64,000 nucleotides of DNA from Clostridia bacterium (GTDB lineage Bacteria; Bacillota; Clostridia; Oscillospirales; CAG-272): NCBI GenBank assembly GCA_017556745.1, contig JAFYMF010000004.1, forward strand, positions 1 through 64,000, in the 5' to 3' direction. Numbering within the stretch: the stretch's first letter is position 1; every line of letters starts with the position of its first letter. The notes under the pieces are model-generated. The model had not been told where the DNA came from and made no database searches. It was given only the letters and a program-made list of their open reading frames with translations. Below are positions 42,649-51,443 of this stretch, one piece after another. Both the position numbers and the translations under genes were made by a program.

Positions 42649-43668
42649 ATGACTGATACCGAATACAAAGCGTTGCTTACTTCGGGTGGGGTAGGAGCCT
42701 TTCTTTTCTATGGTGACGAGGGTTATCTTAAGGAGCACTGGCTGAAGACAACCAGAAAACAGCTTGTTTCTGAGGGGGATACCTTTAACCATATTATACT
42801 TAATGGTGTAAAGTCTATTGATAAGCTTCTTGATGCTATTGAACAGCCTCCATTTATGGCTGAGAAGAAGTTGATCGAGCTTCATGAGGTTGAGTATTCA
42901 GAGCTTAGCTCCGATGTGTACGAGGCACTGTGTGCCTGTGGGGATGCGGTTAAAGCGCAGGGAGATACCACACTTATTCTATACACACTGCCTGATGAGT
43001 TTGATTCGGGGACTCTTCCCAAAAAACCGTCGCCTGCGTATAAAAAGCTCACCGCTTCGTTTGAACCAGTGGAATTTGCTGTGGTTACTGCAGGAAAGTT
43101 ATCTGCTTGGGCCGGGCGACATTTTGCACATGAGAGAATAATTGCTGAACCCCGTCAGATTCAGCGACTTATTGACCGATGCGGTGAGTCTATGCAGATC
43201 CTCGCCTCTGAAATCGAGAAGCTGTGCTGTTACCTGCACAGCCTTGGTCGAGACCGTCTTTCTGATGAGGATGTTGATCTGGTTACTGTTACGGGTATTG
43301 ACAACGATGCTTTTGCTGTGTCAAACGCTCTTCTCGGTCGTAATAAGGATGCGGCTCTCGCCGCCTTGGCTGAGATGAAAGCAAATCACACAGATCCTAT
43401 AATCGCTACTGCAGGTATAATCAAGGTGATATGTGATATGGCTGAAATATCAAGATACCTTGAATGTGGTCTTACGAAAGATGCTATCGCCAAGAAAAAA
43501 ACGATGCATCCGTACAGAGTCGGACTTCATATCGATGCGGTAAGACGATGGGGCGACGGAAAACTGGCAGATGCTCTTGACATGTGTATGGAAGCTGATC
43601 TGTCACTTAAGACGAATTCCAAGGGGTATCTTCCTGCGGAGATACTTCTGGCAAGACTGTTTTCCTGA
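42649..43668 (+). CDS. holA: DNA polymerase III subunit delta
   Basis: A 339-residue clamp-loader subunit of normal length. Domain I (about 1-140) starts with FLFYGDEGYLKEHWLKTTRKQL, where the P-loop is degenerate as expected for HolA. Domain III (about 215-339) has IIATAGIIKVICDMAEISRYLECGLTKDAIAKKKTMHPYRVGLHI. It opens the beta sliding clamp as part of the tau-delta-delta' complex. An AGGAGG site lies before the ATG. Confidence 0.93.
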   Translation: MTDTEYKALLTSGGVGAFLFYGDEGYLKEHWLKTTRKQLVSEGDTFNHIILNGVKSIDKLLDAIEQPPFMAEKKLIELHEVEYSELSSDVYEALCACGDAVKAQGDTTLILYTLPDEFDSGTLPKKPSPAYKKLTASFEPVEFAVVTAGKLSAWAGRHFAHERIIAEPRQIQRLIDRCGESMQILASEIEKLCCYLHSLGRDRLSDEDVDLVTVTGIDNDAFAVSNALLGRNKDAALAALAEMKANHTDPIIATAGIIKVICDMAEISRYLECGLTKDAIAKKKTMHPYRVGLHIDAVRRWGDGKLADALDMCMEADLSLKTNSKGYLPAEILLARLFS

Positions 43669-43691
43669 TCAAATGAAAATTCCGAGGTTTT

Positions 43692-44288
43692 ATGGATAAA
43701 CTGAAGATTTTATACCCTGTGATAGTAGAGGGGAAATACGATAAAATTAAGCTGGATTCTATAATTGATGCCAACATTATCAGAACAGACGGCTTTGGAA
43801 TATTTAAAAAGGACGAACTGAAGGATCTTCTTCGCCGTCTTGCTGATAAATTCGGGAAGGTAATAGTTCTCACCGATAGTGATGGGGCAGGGCGCGTTAT
43901 ACGCTCACATTTGCGAGGGATCCTCCCGAAGGGGTCGATCATCGATCTTTACACCCCCGATATAAAAGGAAAAGAAAAGAGAAAGACATCTCCCTCCGCC
44001 GCGGGGCTTCTTGGTGTTGAGGGGATGGAAGCAGATCTCCTCAGAGAACTGTTCAGACCTTTTTCAGACAGTCTTGAAGTATCTGCGCGCGGAGATATTA
44101 CAAAGCTTGATTTTTATGAAGACGGCCTTTCAGGCGGTGCGGGGGCGTCAGGTAAACGTGAAAGGTTCTGTCGGTGTGTCGGGCTTCCCAAAGAAATGAG
44201 TGCAAATGCTTTGCTCTCGGCAATAAACATGCTTTATACCCGACAGGAATATTATTCTGTTCTTGAACGTATAGAGGAGGAACAATAA
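43692..44288 (+). CDS. rnmV: Toprim-domain RNase M5-like protein
   Basis: A 198-residue protein. The Toprim domain (about 5-95) has the catalytic Glu in PVIVEGKYDKIKL and the DxD in VLTDSDGAGRVI. A DUF4093-type C-terminal region (EGMEADLLRELFRPF) follows. RNase M5 matures 5S rRNA with the help of L18. The assignment is by family; other Toprim nucleases are possible. Gap to holA is 23 bp; the stop touches the start of the next gene. Confidence 0.8.
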   Translation: MDKLKILYPVIVEGKYDKIKLDSIIDANIIRTDGFGIFKKDELKDLLRRLADKFGKVIVLTDSDGAGRVIRSHLRGILPKGSIIDLYTPDIKGKEKRKTSPSAAGLLGVEGMEADLLRELFRPFSDSLEVSARGDITKLDFYEDGLSGGAGASGKRERFCRCVGLPKEMSANALLSAINMLYTRQEYYSVLERIEEEQ

Positions 44289-44792
44289 ATGAGCTTCAAA
44301 ATAAAAGAGTTTTTATCTAACTCACGTAAGATAATGAAAGATAAAAATATTCCCTTTTCAAAAAAGATACCTCTCTGCCTTGGGGAACATTATGATTTTG
44401 TCCTTTATTTCGTGGTTGGAGTATTGACTACTGTAGTTAATCTTATAGTATATTTTTCCCTTGTCAATCTCACCGAGGTCGATCCCTATACCAGTACCGC
44501 GGTTGCATGGGTCGTATCGATGCTATTTGCGTTTTTCGTCAACAAAATATGGGTGTTCAGTGATAAAGATTGGGGCTTTAAGCACGCGGGATATCAGTTT
44601 ATTACCTTTGCCGCCGCAAGAATATTGTCATTCGGCATAGAAGAGCTTGTAATGTTCCTCGGTATAGAATTGTGTCACATCAACGAGAATGTTATCAAAA
44701 TACCCACTCAGGTTGCGGTTGTACTCATCAATTACGTTGCAAGTAAGCTGTTTATCTTCAAAAAGAAGGATGACGGTTCAGACAAAAAATAA
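44289..44792 (+). CDS. GtrA-family membrane protein
   Basis: A 167-residue four-helix protein (YFVVGVLTTVVNLIVYFSLV, about 33-52; TAVAWVVSMLFAFFVNKIWVF, about 66-86; YVASKLFIF at the end). GtrA proteins help flip lipid-linked sugars for cell-wall or teichoic acid modification. It directly follows the Toprim gene and precedes the Mn2+-riboswitch gene. Substrate unknown. Confidence 0.88.
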   Translation: MSFKIKEFLSNSRKIMKDKNIPFSKKIPLCLGEHYDFVLYFVVGVLTTVVNLIVYFSLVNLTEVDPYTSTAVAWVVSMLFAFFVNKIWVFSDKDWGFKHAGYQFITFAAARILSFGIEELVMFLGIELCHINENVIKIPTQVAVVLINYVASKLFIFKKKDDGSDKK

Positions 44793-44843
44793 ATCGAAAG
44801 GCGGTATGATTTTACCGCTTTTTTCTTTATTTCAAGATAATTC

Positions 44844-44872
44844 TTGACAAAATAAAATGCCTGTGATATAAT
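44844..44872 (+). promoter_or_regulatory. Promoter for the Mn2+-riboswitch leader
   Basis: TTGACA (44844-44849) and TATAAT (44867-44872) are 17 bp apart; both elements are consensus. Confidence 0.85.
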
Positions 44873-44879
44873 AAACGGC

Positions 44880-45056
44880 ACTGTGAGGGAGTAGCAAGCG
44901 CACCACGGCGTAACAAGTCAACATACTGGCTCATCAGCCTGGCTTGTTTTAATTTGCGAGACTCATGTATGCTAATTTTTTCTTTAGCCGTACATGGGGT
45001 CTTTATTTTTTTGTCTTGACACCAAGTACGGTATTACCGTACTTGGTTTTTATTAT
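44880..45056 (+). ncRNA. yybP-ykoY manganese riboswitch with terminator
   Basis: The leader has the conserved GAGGGAGTAGC at 44884 and GCGAGACTCATGTATGCTAAT (about 44957-44977), then CATGGGGTC as the closing strand. The expression platform is a hairpin CCAAGTACGG-TATTA-CCGTACTTGG followed by TTTTT (45022-45050), just before the mntP ribosome site. It should turn on the exporter when Mn2+ is high. Confidence 0.88.
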
Positions 45057-45069
45057 TTGGAGGATGAAA

Positions 45070-45654
45070 ATGGAGCTTAGTTTTACTTTCTTCTTTAACA
45101 GTATTCTGCTTGGCATAGGACTTGCTATGGATGCCTTCTCTGTGTCTCTTGCGAACGGACTTAACGAGCCTTGCATGAAAAAGGGAAAAATGATGGGTGT
45201 CGCAGGAATTTTCTCAGCTTTTCAGTTTGCAATGCCGATGATAGGCTGGATATGCGTGTCTACTATCGCCCAGTATTTTGAAGCCTTTGAAAAGTGTATT
45301 CCTTGGATTGCTCTGCTGCTTCTCGGCTTTATCGGCGGAAAGATGCTTTACGAAGGCATCACAGACAATGATTCCTGCGAGGATAAACCCTCTATATGTA
45401 TCGGAGCACTTTTGGTACAGGGTATTGCAACCTCTATTGATGCTTTGTCCGTAGGTTTTACCATTTCAGATCACAACTGGATAGAGGCGCTTCTTGCATG
45501 TCTTCTTATAGGTATCGTAACCTTCTTTATCTGCTTTGCCGGTATTCTTATAGGCAAAAAGGCGGGAACAAAGCTTGCGGGAAAAGCCGGTATTCTCGGT
45601 GGAGTTATCCTTATTTTTATAGGCCTTGAGATATTTATTACCAGCTGGTTTTAA
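45070..45654 (+). CDS. mntP: Manganese efflux pump MntP
   Basis: A 194-residue six-helix protein of the MntP/YebN family with the duplicated motif: GLAMDAFSVSLANG (about 17-30) and ATSIDALSVGFTI (about 124-136), each with the membrane-embedded Asp. The start at 45070 has a TTGGAGG site; the upstream extension lies in the riboswitch. It exports Mn2+, and control by the yybP-ykoY RNA supports this. Confidence 0.93.
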   Translation: MELSFTFFFNSILLGIGLAMDAFSVSLANGLNEPCMKKGKMMGVAGIFSAFQFAMPMIGWICVSTIAQYFEAFEKCIPWIALLLLGFIGGKMLYEGITDNDSCEDKPSICIGALLVQGIATSIDALSVGFTISDHNWIEALLACLLIGIVTFFICFAGILIGKKAGTKLAGKAGILGGVILIFIGLEIFITSWF

Positions 45655-45677
45655 TAAATTGAAATAGGGGTGATAGA

Positions 45678-46547
45678 ATGATCTGGCTTTCTGCCGCGGT
45701 TTTATCGGCAGTATTTGCGGCGTTGACATCAATACTTGCCAAATGCGGAATTAAAAAGACCGATTCTGATGTGGCGACTGCTATGAGAACGGTAGTTGTT
45801 TTGATCTTTGCCTGCATCATGGTATTTGTAGTCGGGTCTGCCAGGACTGCTACCGATATAAGTCCGATGTCACTTACTTTTTTGATACTGTCAGGTTTTG
45901 CCACGGGTGCCTCGTGGATATGTTATTTTAAGGCACTTTCAAAGGGGGATATAAACAAGGTCGTCCCTATTGATAAATCCAGTTCTGTTCTCTCGGTACT
46001 TCTTGCTGTTATTTTGTTCGGTGAGACGGATAACCTTATAGTTAAGCTGATCAGTATAGCGGTATTCGGCACAGGTGTGTTTCTTATGGTCGAGAAGAAG
46101 CAAAAGGAACAGGTGTCCCGAGAGGGTGGATGGATGGTCTATGCAATACTTTCTGCGGTATTTGCGGCACTCACATCTATTCTTGCAAAGGTGGGTGTTT
46201 CTCAGGTTGAGTCGAATCTCGGTACAGCAATACGCACTGTTGTTGTGCTGATTATGGCATGGATCATTGTATTCATAAAGGGCAAGCATAAAACTATAAA
46301 GTCGATTAACAAAAAAGAACTTCTTTTCATAGCTTTGTCGGGAATCGCAACCGGTGCATCTTGGCTCTTCTATTACTACGCCATAAAGAACGGTGTGGTC
46401 AGTGTAGTTGTGCCTATCGATAAAATGAGTATTCTGCTTACCGTTTTGTTCTCCTATTTCGTGTTTGGAGAAAAGCTTTCTCTCAAAGCCTTTGCCGGGC
46501 TTTGTATGATGGCGATAAGTACACTTGCCATGGTTATCTTGGCTTAG
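45678..46547 (+). CDS. EamA-family transporter (DMT superfamily)
   Basis: A 289-residue protein with ten membrane helices in two EamA repeats. Both halves start with the same motif, LSAVFAALTSILAK (about 5 and 158), and carry GxATGASWxxYxxAxxxG. It exports or imports a small metabolite; cargo unknown. It follows mntP by 23 bp and may be co-transcribed. A GGGGTGAT site precedes the ATG. Confidence 0.88.
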   Translation: MIWLSAAVLSAVFAALTSILAKCGIKKTDSDVATAMRTVVVLIFACIMVFVVGSARTATDISPMSLTFLILSGFATGASWICYFKALSKGDINKVVPIDKSSSVLSVLLAVILFGETDNLIVKLISIAVFGTGVFLMVEKKQKEQVSREGGWMVYAILSAVFAALTSILAKVGVSQVESNLGTAIRTVVVLIMAWIIVFIKGKHKTIKSINKKELLFIALSGIATGASWLFYYYAIKNGVVSVVVPIDKMSILLTVLFSYFVFGEKLSLKAFAGLCMMAISTLAMVILA

Positions 46548-46561
46548 AATATGCGAATATA

Positions 46562-46622
46562 AATAAAAAGGTCTGTGTGACATTTGAACCTGTTTAATGT
46601 CACACAGATCTTTTTATTTAAC
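46562..46622. terminator. Bidirectional terminator, EamA / C39 peptidase
   Basis: AAAAAGGTCTGTGTGACAT pairs with ATGTCACACAGATCTTTTT, with a 13-base loop. Confidence 0.85.
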
Positions 46623-47444
46623 AATTTTAGGAAGAATGGCTACAGCCTGCATATACTGGGCCTTATATGCCGACTCTACCTTGTCGGCACTGTAGCTGAC
46701 AAGATCGTATAACGGATCGGCAAATATGTAATCGTTTGCAGTATATCCTGTGAGGACGGTACAGTGGGAATATGTGAGCCAAGTATATTTGGTTCCGTCT
46801 ATGGTCCATGTTGCTGTGATTTGGGATTTGCGCATCTCAAGAGTGGTCCACATTATGACAGGTATTCCGTTGGCAACGTATTCTTTAAGCTCACAAAGAG
46901 GGGTACCGGTCAGATTTACCGCGTAATAATCAGCTTCGTTATCCCGAAGGAACTTGTTGGCCACTCGAGTTATTACCGGCGCAAGGCAACCGTATGCGGT
47001 TCCGCTTTTACTTGAGGTCGGATCTCCTACGTATGCAACATCTGGTGCCGTCGTTCCAACCGGACCGCAAGGAAGATAATCACGGGCAAATTCTTTTTTG
47101 TCGATATCAAAACCCAAATATCTGAGTACTGTCGCAAGGGAGACAATCTCGCACCCGTTAGGTAACTCCGGCATTTGAAGAAAGGTTACTATAGGGAGAA
47201 GATGGTGCTTAGGTATCTCGCTATTTCCGTCTTCGGTGTTATTATCGAATGATGGTGAATCGGAATGGATATCTTCGCTATTATCGTTGTTAAAAGACAG
47301 CGATGTTTCCTTGGCATCTTCTTGTGCGGAAATAGTTATATTGCTTTTTCTGAGTCCCAAGGTGAACATCACAAAGATCACTGAGGCACACAGACAGACA
47401 ATGGAAACGATCATAAAGATCAAAGAGGTTCTGCCGTTTTGCAT
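46614..47444 (-). CDS. C39-like (papain-type) peptidase, membrane anchored
   Basis: A 276-residue protein. One N-terminal membrane helix (LIFMIVSIVCLCASVIFVMFTLG) is followed by an acidic Asn/Ser-rich linker and a C39_2 peptidase domain. Conserved residues are Cys in LPNGCEIVSLATVLRYLG, His in YSHCTVLTGY and Asp in FADPL. It would be an extracytoplasmic Cys protease or amidase. The ATG at 47444 has an AAGGAG site 9 bp upstream. The upstream gene on this strand is the DUF2142-like membrane protein, 26 bp away. Confidence 0.8.
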   Translation of the reverse strand: MQNGRTSLIFMIVSIVCLCASVIFVMFTLGLRKSNITISAQEDAKETSLSFNNDNSEDIHSDSPSFDNNTEDGNSEIPKHHLLPIVTFLQMPELPNGCEIVSLATVLRYLGFDIDKKEFARDYLPCGPVGTTAPDVAYVGDPTSSKSGTAYGCLAPVITRVANKFLRDNEADYYAVNLTGTPLCELKEYVANGIPVIMWTTLEMRKSQITATWTIDGTKYTWLTYSHCTVLTGYTANDYIFADPLYDLVSYSADKVESAYKAQYMQAVAILPKIVK

Positions 47445-47470
47445 ACAGACGTTCTCCTTGTTTTCTGGTA

Positions 47471-49372
47471 TCATATATAGTGAATAACAGTGGAAAGCAT
47501 ATAAAATGCAAATGGGAACATACCGATAGAACAAACGCAATCACGAAGTCTTCTGCTGTTTTTATCGGTATTGTATATAATACCGTTATCACCGAGCAGG
47601 AAGAGGAGAGGAAGGAGCATGGGGATAAAGTAACATCCCAGAGCGTTTGCAGGGGAAAGGAGATCAAATCCGCTACCGATATATTCTCCGCCCAGAGCAA
47701 AAATAGCAGAGACACTGCCGTACACAAGAAGGACTGCCTTCGAACGACGTGAAAACTGTTCCTTTAGATTTCGGTCAAGAGCGGCCGCAATAAATGTTAA
47801 GAACATTATTACAATTGATGACAGACCACCGCTTATAACAACACCGTTGGCAGTGACTCGCTTGCCGAATATAGCAAGTACGGTTTCAGATGAGGTTTCC
47901 TTAAGCTCATAGAAGAACTTTTTGAAGAAGGCGCCCATGTCAGTGGTTATAATTGAAGTGAATTCCATTGATGTAGGATCGGTAACGCAGAATACGGTCA
48001 CCCTTGCTATGCCTATAGCAAGAGGAAGGATAAGGGTTCCGAGTAAAGCCGAAAGGTATATCGAAGCAGACGAGAATCTCTCTCTCTTCAAAACGATAAG
48101 GGATAACAGCACCGATGGAATTGTTATGATACTGGAAGCGGCAGTGACGATAGCCACGACAGACAGAACAATTATTTTTTTTATGGTTATACTGCCGTCT
48201 GAATTCTTTATGTTCATTACCAGAGCAAAAAACAAGAATGAAAAAAGAAGAGGCACACTGAAAGAAGATACGGTACACAGAAGGGAAATTACTGCGGGGT
48301 TAAGGCATATTACGAAAAATATCTGTTTACCCCAAGGGATAATTTTTATTGTTATAAAGAGAAGTATAACAGCGAATAACACGCTGAATATACGAGCAAA
48401 ATAAAATATAATTACAGGGTTATTACTGAAAAACTCACCAACGGTAATTCCGAGTGCCGCCGGGGCAAAGGAGAGGGAGGACAGCATATCCGACTTTTTT
48501 GCAGATACCGAGATAGTACCGTCACTGTCAATACCGTTTCGGAGGATGCTTACAGTAGGGGTGTAACCGGGTGCGTCGCTAAGTAAGCTTTCAAAGCTAT
48601 CGGGAATAGTAAAGACCGGGGATGTATCGCTGTCACGATCAATAGTCGCTTTAAAAAAACTATCGTCGGACAATGAGTATGCGGCAGGGAACGCACTTGA
48701 CTCCTGCACTCCGGCACCAAGGGGAATAATCAGCATTCCAAGAGCGAGAAAGGCACAGACAGAGACCAGAAATGCGTTTTCCCGTCCAAGAGACAGGGAG
48801 TTTATGAGAATGTATACAACCAAAATGAGAAGAGAAATGCCTATCAGGAATGTGAAGAAAAGTACGATGGCTATCCGATTTGAATGAATTGGCGCTACGG
48901 ACAGTGAACAGTCAGTGTCGTGGCCGTTAAGATATGCCGTCTCATCTCCACCGATAAAATACAGCGGGACCGGTGCGCCGGTACCGTCAGAAGTGATCGT
49001 TATGCTGTATGTTCCCGCACTTCTTCCAAAAAGGTTTGAAAAGGTGACTGCTATTGGGGAGGAATAGTCGCTTTTTGAGTCAAAGATCTTTGTGACCAAC
49101 ATTTCTCCGTCCGGAGAGGATATGGTTACAGATATAGTCTTGTTTTTTAAAACAGGAGGGGAAAGCTTTATTGTAATGCCGCAGAAATTTTTATCTGCTT
49201 CTATCGATTGAGTAAGGGTATATGCACCCTCGTAGTCAAACGTGTCTGTGGCATTGGGTAGATCGGACTTTATATAATTCTTTTCGGTTGCAAAAAAAGC
49301 ATTGAGAAAGACGACGGAGGAGAGGATAACTATAACAAAAAACAGAAGGTATTTAAGTCTTATTTTCTTCAA
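47471..49372 (-). CDS. DUF2142-like polytopic membrane protein
   Basis: A 633-residue protein with one N-terminal helix, an extracytoplasmic beta-rich domain (about 30-165), and then about 12 helices. The PAALGITVGEFFSNNPVIIFYFARIFSVLFAVIL segment (about 300-335) is the typical signature of DUF2142/GT-C-like proteins, often linked to glycan or teichoic acid assembly. It forms a transcription unit with the C39 peptidase and is divergent from a GT2 gene. Its exact role is unknown. Confidence 0.75.
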   Translation of the reverse strand: MKKIRLKYLLFFVIVILSSVVFLNAFFATEKNYIKSDLPNATDTFDYEGAYTLTQSIEADKNFCGITIKLSPPVLKNKTISVTISSPDGEMLVTKIFDSKSDYSSPIAVTFSNLFGRSAGTYSITITSDGTGAPVPLYFIGGDETAYLNGHDTDCSLSVAPIHSNRIAIVLFFTFLIGISLLILVVYILINSLSLGRENAFLVSVCAFLALGMLIIPLGAGVQESSAFPAAYSLSDDSFFKATIDRDSDTSPVFTIPDSFESLLSDAPGYTPTVSILRNGIDSDGTISVSAKKSDMLSSLSFAPAALGITVGEFFSNNPVIIFYFARIFSVLFAVILLFITIKIIPWGKQIFFVICLNPAVISLLCTVSSFSVPLLFSFLFFALVMNIKNSDGSITIKKIIVLSVVAIVTAASSIITIPSVLLSLIVLKRERFSSASIYLSALLGTLILPLAIGIARVTVFCVTDPTSMEFTSIITTDMGAFFKKFFYELKETSSETVLAIFGKRVTANGVVISGGLSSIVIMFLTFIAAALDRNLKEQFSRRSKAVLLVYGSVSAIFALGGEYIGSGFDLLSPANALGCYFIPMLLPLLFLLGDNGIIYNTDKNSRRLRDCVCSIGMFPFAFYMLSTVIHYI

Positions 49373-49492
49373 AATCGATTCCCTCCTTACGCGTAGTGTT
49401 AATATGGTATACCGAAATATACTTCATTATGTATTATAACACGATAAGGTTTTTTCGTCAATAAGACAGCATAAACTAGGAGATAAACTTGG

Positions 49493-49522
49493 TTGACATA
49501 ACGCGCCGTACTGTGGTATAAT
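49493..49522 (+). promoter_or_regulatory. Promoter for the glycosyltransferase
   Basis: TTGACA (49493-49498) and TATAAT (49517-49522) are 18 bp apart, about 35 bp before the GTG at 49557. Confidence 0.75.
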
Positions 49523-49556
49523 TAAAAAACAGGTTGACCGCGGGAACGGCCCGAAA

Positions 49557-50291
49557 GTGAGGGGTTTAAAAATAAAAGTTCTCGTTATCATACCTGCCTA
49601 TAATGAAGAAAATTCCGTCAGCGGTGTGGTAAAGTCACTTTGTGATACCGTGAATGGGGATAACTATACTGTTGACTATATTGTGGTAAACGACTGTTCT
49701 ACAGACAGTACCGAGGGTGTATGCCGTGAAAACGGACTCAGGCATGTTAGTCTGAGAAACAATCTTGGGATCGGCGGTGGGGTGCAGACCGGGTATATTT
49801 ATGCCCTTGAGGGCGGATATGACATTGCGGTACAGATGGACGGAGACGGCCAGCATGATCCTGTCTCTCTTGATGATCTCGTTATGCCGATAATATCGGG
49901 AGATGCTGATATGACGGTCGGATCTCGTTTTCTTGGTATGGGGGATTTCTTTTCAACCGGTATGCGCCGAATTGGCATCAGATGGCTCAGACTTATGGTG
50001 ACTCTGGTGAGCGGGGTCAGGATAAAGGACGTAACCAGCGGTTACAGGGCAGTGGGTAGAGAGCTTATTTCTCATTTTGCCTGTTGTTATCCGTGTGATT
50101 ATCCTGAGCCTGAAACAATAGCGGCTGCGGCAAAAATGGGGTACCGTATTGCTGAGGTGCCGGTCATAATGCATTTTCGAAACAGCGGAAGATCGTCTAT
50201 CAGGGCACTGAAGTGCGTTTACTATATTATCAAGGTTACTGCCGCTATACTTATCGGTTCTCGTGCACCGGGACGGAGGTATGAGAGATGA
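49557..50291 (+). CDS. Family 2 glycosyltransferase (DPM1-like)
   Basis: A 244-residue GT-A enzyme: VLVIIPAYNEENSVSGVVKSL (about 8-28), DYIVVNDCSTDST (about 41-53), QMDGDGQHDP (about 97-106) with the DxD metal site, and VGSRF. A C-terminal segment SGYRAVGRELISHF is typical of polyprenyl-phosphate sugar transferases, which work with GtrA proteins. The start is GTG at 49557 with only a weak ribosome site; an ATA at 49572 has a better spaced GAGGGG site before it but is an unusual start codon. The stop overlaps the next small ORF. Confidence 0.88.
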   Translation: MRGLKIKVLVIIPAYNEENSVSGVVKSLCDTVNGDNYTVDYIVVNDCSTDSTEGVCRENGLRHVSLRNNLGIGGGVQTGYIYALEGGYDIAVQMDGDGQHDPVSLDDLVMPIISGDADMTVGSRFLGMGDFFSTGMRRIGIRWLRLMVTLVSGVRIKDVTSGYRAVGRELISHFACCYPCDYPEPETIAAAAKMGYRIAEVPVIMHFRNSGRSSIRALKCVYYIIKVTAAILIGSRAPGRRYER

Positions 50292-50455
50292 CAGCTTGTA
50301 TCATATGTGTGCTGGCGGCACTTCTGTTTTCTTTGGTTCTCTGGCTTGCGGTGCGGGTACATGATCTGAGTATACGCGTCAGACGTCTTACACAGTATGC
50401 AGCCATAACCGAGAAAAGGCTGCGTGATGAAATAAATAAAAACAGTAAAATATAA
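50288..50455 (+). CDS. 55-residue membrane protein coupled to the glycosyltransferase
   Basis: A 55-residue frame starting in the ATGA overlap with the GT2 stop. It has one membrane helix (IICVLAALLFSLVLWLAV) and a basic cytoplasmic tail (RRLTQYAAITEKRLRDEINKNSK). The tail resembles the end of DUF2304 proteins, which often follow such GT2 genes but are about twice as long. Its role is probably as a GT2 partner. Confidence 0.65.
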   Translation: MTACIICVLAALLFSLVLWLAVRVHDLSIRVRRLTQYAAITEKRLRDEINKNSKI

Positions 50456-50495
50456 ATTCAGCCTACATATATGTAGGCCGAAGTGGGAGGATAAT

Positions 50496-51425
50496 ATGCC
50501 AATCAAAATTCCTGAAGGACTTCCTGCAGGGGGAATACTTGAAAAAGAGAATATATTTACAATGACTGAGCTCAGAGCTCAGACTCAGGATATTCGTCCT
50601 CTTAAGATAGCTATACTTAACCTTATGCCAACAAAGATAGCTACAGAGACTCAGCTTATCCGTTTGCTTTCCAATACTCCTCTTCAGATAGAGCTTACTC
50701 TTCTTAAGACTGAGACTCATACGTCCAAGAACACTTCAGAAGATCACATGTCTGCATTCTACAAGAATTTCAGCGATGTTAAAGATCAGAAGTTTGACGG
50801 ATTTATAATTACCGGTGCTCCGGTTGAAAATCTTGATTATACCGAGGTTACTTATTGGAACGAGCTCTGCACCATTCTTGAGTGGGCAAAGAAACACGTT
50901 TATTCAACTCTTCACATCTGTTGGGCAGCTCAGGCGGGCCTCTATTACCGTTTCGGTATTCCCAAGTACAGTCTTCCCGAGAAGATGTTCGGTGTGTTTG
51001 ATCATACTCCTGTGGATCCCTGCCATCCTCTTATGAGAGGCTTTGATGCGTCATTCAAGGCACCCCACTCACGTCATACCGAGATACGCGAGGAGGACGT
51101 TCTTAAGGTTCCCAAGCTTCAGATTCTTGCAAAGTCTGATGAAGCCGGTCTCTATATTATAGCTGACCAGGACTGCAGATGCTTCTACGTAATGGGACAT
51201 GCAGAGTATGATAACGACACTCTTGCAGGTGAATATTTCAGAGATATTGACCGTCAGCTCCCCATCGCACTTCCCAAGAACTACTTCAAGCATAACGATT
51301 CAACCAGACGTCCTGAGAATATGTGGCGCAGTCATGCCAATCTTCTGTTCTCAAACTGGCTTAACTATTTCGTATATCAGAGAACTCCTTACGATATATC
51401 CAGCATTGATTCCATTGAGGAGTAA
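50496..51425 (+). CDS. metA: Homoserine O-acyltransferase (MetA; probably O-acetyl)
   Basis: A 309-residue enzyme of full MetA length, first committed step of methionine synthesis. It has ILNLMPTKIATETQLIRLL (about 40-58), the catalytic Cys142 in HICWAAQAGLYY and His in VMGHAEYD (about 235). Position 111 is Glu (GAPVENLDYTEV), the residue found in acetyl-CoA-using MetA proteins of Bacillus, while enteric succinyl-CoA enzymes have Gly there. The product is thus likely O-acetylhomoserine despite the old name. A GGGAGG site precedes the ATG. Confidence 0.93.
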   Translation: MPIKIPEGLPAGGILEKENIFTMTELRAQTQDIRPLKIAILNLMPTKIATETQLIRLLSNTPLQIELTLLKTETHTSKNTSEDHMSAFYKNFSDVKDQKFDGFIITGAPVENLDYTEVTYWNELCTILEWAKKHVYSTLHICWAAQAGLYYRFGIPKYSLPEKMFGVFDHTPVDPCHPLMRGFDASFKAPHSRHTEIREEDVLKVPKLQILAKSDEAGLYIIADQDCRCFYVMGHAEYDNDTLAGEYFRDIDRQLPIALPKNYFKHNDSTRRPENMWRSHANLLFSNWLNYFVYQRTPYDISSIDSIEE

Positions 51426-51443
51426 GTGGAAGCGTGAGAATAG

